Assembly: GCA_030830725.1 (NCBI GenBank) | Contig: JAURMN010000046.1 | Location: 1 to 17,900 of the forward strand | Origin: Balneolales bacterium | GTDB taxonomy: Bacteria; Bacteroidota; Rhodothermia; Balneolales; Balneolaceae | DNA length: 17,900 nt | Direction of reading: 5' to 3' | Shown here: positions 13,952 to 17,900 of the stretch, piece by piece | Numbering within the stretch: the stretch's first letter is position 1 | Layout: the number at the start of each line of letters is the position of its first letter | Program-made: the position numbers and the translations under genes | The notes under the pieces: generated by a model | What the model was told of the DNA's origin: nothing | The model's input: the letters and a program-made list of their open reading frames with translations, nothing else | Databases searched by the model: none

Positions 13952-14758
13952 TCACCAGCCCCCAGCCGCCAACGTTACCCCGGCAAACTGAATTACCTCG
14001 CTCCGCTGCTGAACCAAATTCACCTCATCCAATCCCTCCCTAAGCGTTTTCATTAGACTAAATAGAGTGGCTCCGGTGGTAAACACATCATCCACAAGCA
14101 GAATCAATTTAATTTGAGTCAAATCCGGCGCCGGAATAGTGAATTCACGGTGAATCCATCTCCGAATTTTCGCATCGAATTGAGTTTTTGTCATGAATCC
14201 GGTCTCTTTTAGATTTGCCACCATATCGAATGCTTGATCCAGATTTTGCGTCCGTTTTTCGAGAGATAATCCGGTTTGTGTGCGGGTAAAGCGTCTTCGC
14301 ACGATCCATCCGTCAGGAGCCACATGCACGGAATGAATCCGCTGTATGCCTTCGCAGAGCAAATTCGCCTGATTATATCCTCTTTTCTTCTCTTTTTTTG
14401 GGTGTAACGGCACGGGTAGCAACAAGACCTGCCATGGATCGACTTGAAAGTCTCTAAACAAATCCGGTAAGAGTTGTAGCCCCATACATTCACCGAGTTC
14501 ATGACCGATTTGCGGCAATCCTCCATATTTCATGGCATGAATCAAGCGTCGAAGAGATCCTCCTTTTTCAAACACCCATAAAGGCTGTACGCGAGAAATA
14601 GGCTCCGGTAAGATTCCTGGGAATCTCGTCGCTAGTGGATAACTGTAAAAGCGGCAGAGCGTGCACAAAGCCATCAACCCCGATTCCAACCGCTCCCCAC
14701 AGTGATAGCAAATTCGGGGAAAAATCCAGTCTGAGAGGTCATGAAGTAGAATTTTCAT
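13952..14758 (-). CDS. comF: ComF family protein (phosphoribosyltransferase-like)
   Basis: ComF/GntX-type protein of 268 residues, related to proteins needed for DNA uptake in competent bacteria; the biochemical role is unsettled. An N-terminal zinc-binding motif uses Cys17, Cys20, Cys32 and Cys35 (CYHC and CTLC). Family blocks follow: LRRLIHAMKYGG, LLPVPLHPKKEKKRGYNQA, RTQTGLSLEKRTQNLDQAF, and the phosphoribosyl-pyrophosphate-type loop LILLVDDVFTTGATL at about 216-230. About 40 residues separate NLDQAF from LLVDDV, against roughly a dozen in members I remember, so there is an insertion of about 25-30 residues. The C-terminus ends AAGGW rather than in the usual LAR-like form. It heads the six-gene minus-strand block and is divergent from the RodZ-like gene. 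Confidence 0.92.
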   Translation of the reverse strand: MKILLHDLSDWIFPRICYHCGERLESGLMALCTLCRFYSYPLATRFPGILPEPISRVQPLWVFEKGGSLRRLIHAMKYGGLPQIGHELGECMGLQLLPDLFRDFQVDPWQVLLLPVPLHPKKEKKRGYNQANLLCEGIQRIHSVHVAPDGWIVRRRFTRTQTGLSLEKRTQNLDQAFDMVANLKETGFMTKTQFDAKIRRWIHREFTIPAPDLTQIKLILLVDDVFTTGATLFSLMKTLREGLDEVNLVQQRSEVIQFAGVTLAAGGW

Positions 14759-14769
14759 GTCTTATACGG

Positions 14770-14819
14770 ATGAATCCGATTTCCAAAATAGCCAATCAGA
14801 GCCAATCAAAATTTGAGTT
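14770..14819 (+). repeat. Diverged copy of the ligA start region, with tandem AGCCAATCAR repeats
   Basis: Bases 14770-14819 align with 16441-16486 at the start of ligA. Both begin ATGAATCC and both end with GCCAATCAAAATYTGAGTT, which matches at 18 of 19 positions (14801-14819 against 16468-16486). The middle parts are similar with a four-base length difference. Within the left copy, AGCCAATCA occurs twice in tandem with a 10-base period (14790-14799, 14800-14809). The pair flanks the RodZ-like gene as direct repeats. It could be a remnant of a duplication that placed that gene in front of ligA, or a shared protein-binding site. Confidence 0.55.
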
Positions 14820-14877
14820 TGAAGATCCATTTAACGAGAGGGATGTCACAAGTGAGTCTCCCACTATCTAGAAGCGC

Positions 14878-14901
14878 ATCCACTGTAAATTCTTACAGGA
14901 T
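14878..14901. promoter_or_regulatory. Inverted repeat in the divergent promoter region
   Basis: CTGTAA and TTACAG (14883-14888 and 14893-14898) are perfectly complementary around a four-base ATTC loop. ATC (14878-14880) and GAT (14899-14901) extend the stem by three pairs if the CA at 14881-14882 bulges out. No T run follows on either strand, so a terminator is unlikely. It may be an operator or a transcript hairpin. Confidence 0.4.
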
Positions 14902-14943
14902 CTATGCCAACCTGAAAAATGGAGTTCAAAAGCACAGGAAGAG

Positions 14944-14970
14944 TTGTCCTTAAGGCTGAATTTCTATACT
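14944..14970 (+). promoter_or_regulatory. Possible sigma-70-like promoter for the RodZ-like gene
   Basis: TTGTCC at 14944-14949 and TATACT at 14965-14970 resemble -35 and -10 elements. The 15-base spacer is short. The -10 ends 34 bases before the ATG at 15005, a sensible leader length. A lineage with Bacteroidota-type promoters may not use these sequences at all. Confidence 0.3.
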
Positions 14971-15004
14971 TTTCGAGGTTCAACTCTCATCTCTGATCCT
15001 ATTC

Positions 15005-16429
15005 ATGAATCCTATTGGTCGAGATCTAAAACTGCTCAGAACCCAGAAAAAATTTTCTCTGGAAGAAGTCTATCAACTCACCAAAATCCCTCTACACCGA
15101 TTAGAGGGAATCGAAAATGGGCGGGCGTTTAAGGAGCTTGTCAAAGAGCCAACCGTTCTCCGTTCGTTTATTCGCGGGTACGGAAAGGCCCTCGGGATCC
15201 CCGATCAGACCATGGTGGAGGCTCTGGATCTGGATAAAACGGGTCGATATTCACAAGAACTGATAGAGTGGGTGGAGAAAAACAAATCCTGGAAGGCCAC
15301 GCGTCTTGCCGACGCCGGTAAATCACAAGCGGACTCGTCCACTGCTACTGTGAAAAAGAAAACTGTTCGTAAAAACGTAATTTCTGAGGATGAATCGGAA
15401 ATGGTGCCGTCTTCTGGAATCGTTAACTCCTCAAAAGTAGAAACCTCATTCTCAAAAAAGGGCTCTAAATTAACGGAAAATTCTGTAGAAAAAACAAAGT
15501 CCAAAACTCTATTTGATCAGCCTCCTTCCACTTCCAAAGCTCTTTCAATTGTTCAAAATCCTTTGCTTCCAAATGTGGCTCCTGAAGCTCCGGCGGTGGA
15601 GCAAATCGACTGGGCAGGCAAAAAAATCTCTACCTCACAGTTTGGCAACACACGAATCGTTTTCATTATTGTTATTGCGCTGATCTTATTAACTGTATTG
15701 GCAGGAGTAATCTGGGGAGTCAGCCGATTGTTTTCTGGAGACAAAGACAATGCCTCACAAGATCAAATCGAAAACTCTTCTGGAGAATCCACACCCGGAT
15801 ATACCTCCTCTCCCGGTCCAGCACGCATTGACCAAGGTGAAACGGTTTCGCTGCCTGTACCAAGACTCACGGGAGGAAATCAAAGTCCCTCAGCAGGCCG
15901 GGAAAGTTTCAATAACACCCAAAATCAGACCAACGGCACCTCACAGGCAGCAAACGCAGGAACTAACTCTCGACAGTCAGGCGATGCTCAACCCGAATCC
16001 CAGTCTTCCTCCACAAACCCCACTTCTTCTGCCACTGAAACCAGTTCTCCATCTGACTTCCAAAATACATCCATTAGATCCACACAGGCCCCATTTGAGG
16101 TTTTAATTTACGCCTATAACGGCCCCGTTGGCACCCTGCAGTTTTCATTAGATGAAAATGAGAACCGGCGGAATGTCCGATTAGCTCAGGGAGAAGCCTT
16201 CCGAGTACAACCCGATCAGCAAATTCGTTTTGACGGAGCCTTTTCTTCGATGATTGTATTTATTAATGGGGAGCCGATTGATAATTTTCAGGAGCTTTTT
16301 TTCGATCGCAGACAGCGTCAAGTCGTATTAACTCGTGAGTTGCTTGACGGATTGAGTAATTCAAACCCAAGAGACCTGCGGCTGCCACGAGGGGTCACAC
16401 CTCCAGCCTCTATACGGGAATTGCCTTAA
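15005..16429 (+). CDS. RodZ-like transmembrane helix-turn-helix protein
   Basis: Architecture of the RodZ family, which links MreB filaments to the envelope and sets rod shape. A cytoplasmic Xre-type HTH_25 domain occupies about residues 4-68 (RDLKLLRTQKKFSLEEVYQLT, then IPLHRLEGIENG). A Lys/Ser/Thr-rich linker runs to about 215. One transmembrane helix lies at about 217-241 (from RIVFIIVIALILL). A low-complexity Ser/Thr/Asn/Gln/Pro stretch of about 120 residues follows in the periplasm. A C-terminal DUF4115-like beta domain spans about 364-428 (FEVLIYAYN to VFINGEPIDNF). No Lys/Arg cluster immediately precedes the helix; the general charge pattern still favours N-in. At 474 residues it is longer than E. 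coli RodZ (about 340), mainly from the linkers. A different transmembrane HTH regulator cannot be excluded, and no mreB is visible here. ligA starts 11 bases after its stop. Confidence 0.82.
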   Translation: MNPIGRDLKLLRTQKKFSLEEVYQLTKIPLHRLEGIENGRAFKELVKEPTVLRSFIRGYGKALGIPDQTMVEALDLDKTGRYSQELIEWVEKNKSWKATRLADAGKSQADSSTATVKKKTVRKNVISEDESEMVPSSGIVNSSKVETSFSKKGSKLTENSVEKTKSKTLFDQPPSTSKALSIVQNPLLPNVAPEAPAVEQIDWAGKKISTSQFGNTRIVFIIVIALILLTVLAGVIWGVSRLFSGDKDNASQDQIENSSGESTPGYTSSPGPARIDQGETVSLPVPRLTGGNQSPSAGRESFNNTQNQTNGTSQAANAGTNSRQSGDAQPESQSSSTNPTSSATETSSPSDFQNTSIRSTQAPFEVLIYAYNGPVGTLQFSLDENENRRNVRLAQGEAFRVQPDQQIRFDGAFSSMIVFINGEPIDNFQELFFDRRQRQVVLTRELLDGLSNSNPRDLRLPRGVTPPASIRELP

Positions 16430-16440
16430 ATTCGTTTTCG

Positions 16441-17900
16441 ATGAATCCAAGCGAAGCCAAAAGCCAAGCCAATCAAAATCTGAGTTCTACGAATCGAGCC
16501 GAACACCATCTGAATCCACTTACCAGAGCAAATGAACTACGAGATCTCATCGATCGTGCCAATAATGCCTACTATCAAGAAGTCGCGCCTTTTATCTCCG
16601 ACAAAGAATTTGACGAGGCCCTCAAAGAACTCTCCGAACTGGAATCGGCCTATAATCTGGATACTACAGGATCTCCAACCCAGCGTGTAGGCGGTGAGCC
16701 GACTGAAGAGTTTAATACTGTACGTCATCCTGTCCCATTACTAAGCCTTGATAACACGTACAACGAAGAAGAACTACGTGATTTTGATAAACGAGTTCGA
16801 TCTATTCTCCATCAAACACCATTTACTTATGCCGTTGAACTCAAATTTGACGGGGCGGCACTTCGACTTCGATATATGAATGGGAAATTGGTGCTGGGTG
16901 CAACGCGAGGTGATGGGCAACAAGGAGATGATATCACCGCTAATATTCGCACTATCCAAGATATTCCACTCATTCTAAAAGGAAGTCCCCCAGCCGATCT
17001 TGAAATCCGAGGTGAAGCCTACATGGAAAAAGAGGCGTTTGCTCGTCTCAATAACTATCGCGATGAGCAGGGTCTGCCGGCTTTTGCCAATCCTCGAAAT
17101 TCCACGGCCGGATCATTGAAAATGCAAGATGCAAGAGAGGTAGCCCGTCGCCCGATTCGGTTTTTTGCCTTTGATGCACGGTTCCAAAACAGACGTACCC
17201 ATCAGCAAAATCTCGAGGAAATAAGCCAGTATGGCTTACCGGTTTGCGAACATTTTACTATTTGTGAATCCATTGAACAAGTGCTCGATTTTGTTCACGA
17301 ATGGGACCAAAAACGCCACTCTCTTCCCTATGAGACGGACGGAGTGGTGGTAAAAGTGAATGAAGAAGCGCTTCGTGACGAACTCGGTACCACGGCAAAG
17401 TCACCCCGATGGGCCATTGCCTACAAGTATCAGGCGGAGCAGGCTCAAACGCTCCTCCATGAAATTACCCTGCAAGTTGGTCGTCTAGGAACCATTACAC
17501 CGGTTGCCGAACTTGAACCCGTATTGCTGGCTGGAACTACCGTAAAGCGTGCCTCTCTTCATAACGAAGATGAGATTCATCGCAAAGACATTCGACCTGG
17601 AGATACCGTGTTGATCGAAAAAGCCGGGGAAATCATCCCACAAGTGGTGAATGTCGTGAATCCGAATCGCGAAAATCGACCAGGACCATTCCGTATGCCT
17701 TCAACTTGCCCAGCTTGTGGAGAGCCCCTTACAAAATTCGAAGGGGAAGTTGCCTGGCGATGCGTGAATCCCCAATGTCCGCCACAAGTACTGGAACGCA
17801 TTACCCATTTTGCTTCCCGAGACGCTATGGATATCGACGGATTGGGTGAAGCTATTGTAGCGCAATTAGTTGAAAATGATCTTGTGACAACCTTTGCCGA
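16441..17900 (+). CDS. ligA: NAD-dependent DNA ligase LigA (3' end outside window)
   Basis: Joins nicked DNA using NAD in replication and repair. The first 486 residues are present. Domain Ia (about 25-90) has ANELRDLIDRANNAYYQ, VAPFISDKEFDEALKEL and GSPTQRVGG. The adenylation domain has VPLLSLDNTY, the nucleophile Lys135 in VELKFDGAALRL, and TRGDGQQGDDITANIRTI. Further motifs are EIRGEAYM, FANPRNSTAGSLK, YETDGVVVKV and SPRWAIAYKY. The OB fold has LQVGRLGTITPVAELEPV and GDTVLIEKAGEIIPQV. The zinc finger uses Cys423, Cys426, Cys441 and Cys446. The helix-hairpin-helix region has begun (AMDIDGLGEAIV). About 24 polar residues precede the usual N-terminus; no later in-frame ATG, GTG or TTG is available before domain Ia, so this start is likely right. 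No ribosome binding site is evident. Confidence 0.97.
   Translation, partial: MNPSEAKSQANQNLSSTNRAEHHLNPLTRANELRDLIDRANNAYYQEVAPFISDKEFDEALKELSELESAYNLDTTGSPTQRVGGEPTEEFNTVRHPVPLLSLDNTYNEEELRDFDKRVRSILHQTPFTYAVELKFDGAALRLRYMNGKLVLGATRGDGQQGDDITANIRTIQDIPLILKGSPPADLEIRGEAYMEKEAFARLNNYRDEQGLPAFANPRNSTAGSLKMQDAREVARRPIRFFAFDARFQNRRTHQQNLEEISQYGLPVCEHFTICESIEQVLDFVHEWDQKRHSLPYETDGVVVKVNEEALRDELGTTAKSPRWAIAYKYQAEQAQTLLHEITLQVGRLGTITPVAELEPVLLAGTTVKRASLHNEDEIHRKDIRPGDTVLIEKAGEIIPQVVNVVNPNRENRPGPFRMPSTCPACGEPLTKFEGEVAWRCVNPQCPPQVLERITHFASRDAMDIDGLGEAIVAQLVENDLVTTFA

Larger units (their letters stand above)
14759..15004. other. Divergent intergenic region between comF and the RodZ-like gene
   Basis: This 246-base spacer contains tandem 10-base repeats, a block resembling the ligA start, an inverted repeat and a possible rightward promoter, each listed separately. 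A 33-codon frame at 14770-14871 (begins MNPISKIANQSQSK) is open but has no ribosome binding site and no recognisable domain, so I do not call it a gene. A TATAAG on the minus strand ends four bases before the comF ATG, too close to serve as a usual -10 element. Confidence 0.5.

Noticed and set aside
14770..14871. 33-codon open frame beginning MNPISKIANQSQSK
   Set aside because: No ribosome binding site, no domain, and its likeness to the LigA N-terminus is better explained by a DNA-level repeat, since the shared 19-mer is read in a different phase.
16537..17801. Minus-strand open frames opposite ligA
   Set aside because: The plus strand carries unbroken LigA motifs throughout this stretch, so these are shadows.
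1..17900. CRISPR array, toxin-antitoxin pair, phage defence cluster, transposon or reverse transcriptase system
   Set aside because: I looked for spaced repeats, paired small genes and characteristic motifs and saw none; all large frames are housekeeping genes.

Overview
The window looks like ordinary chromosome of a Gram-negative bacterium of the Bacteroidota/FCB group, most likely a Balneolia- or Rhodothermia-like lineage. The signs are a phosphoglucosamine mutase with the GGEGNGGV loop, a Bacteroidota-style RNA polymerase omega subunit, a CoaBC whose decarboxylase Asn and Cys are replaced by Asp and Ser, a menaquinone-type C-methyltransferase, and many start codons without a convincing Shine-Dalgarno sequence. 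The lineage call is an inference from protein motifs remembered from those groups, not from a search. There is no rRNA, tRNA, CRISPR array, transposase or phage gene that I can see.

Layout. (1) Bases 2-4446, plus strand, tightly packed: 3' part of glmM, a possible 35-codon ORF that bridges glmM and yicC, yicC, gmk, rpoZ, coaBC and a small membrane-anchored protein of unknown function. Several junctions overlap by 1-4 bases, so this is probably one operon mixing cell-wall precursor, RNA turnover, GMP phosphorylation, transcription and coenzyme A functions. (2) Bases 4374-9017, minus strand: a complete glutamate synthase large subunit (gltB), standing alone and overlapping the last 73 bases of the small membrane protein gene tail to tail. 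(3) Bases 9018-9287: AT-rich divergent spacer with a perfect 12-base palindrome. (4) Bases 9288-10148, plus strand: an alpha/beta-hydrolase of the lipase type with a complete catalytic triad. (5) Bases 14758-10161, minus strand, a six-gene block read comF, histidine phosphatase, menG, fabZ, panB, surE, with overlapping stops and starts at its distal end. (6) Bases 14759-15004: divergent spacer with tandem 10-base repeats, a hairpin and a possible promoter. (7) Bases 15005-17900, plus strand: a RodZ-like transmembrane HTH protein followed 11 bases later by ligA (NAD-dependent DNA ligase), which runs off the window end.

Functionally this is housekeeping: pantothenate/CoA synthesis (panB, coaBC), fatty-acid elongation (fabZ), menaquinone (menG), nitrogen assimilation (gltB), nucleotide metabolism (gmk, surE), cell shape (RodZ-like) and DNA joining (ligA). 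I found no obvious new multi-gene system. The most interesting residual signals are the doubly overlapping micro-ORF with its TTCAAAGAAT repeat series, the unknown protein after coaBC and its antisense overlap with gltB, a histidine phosphatase gene with no ATG or GTG start, and a diverged DNA repeat found on both sides of the RodZ-like gene, the second copy forming the start of ligA.
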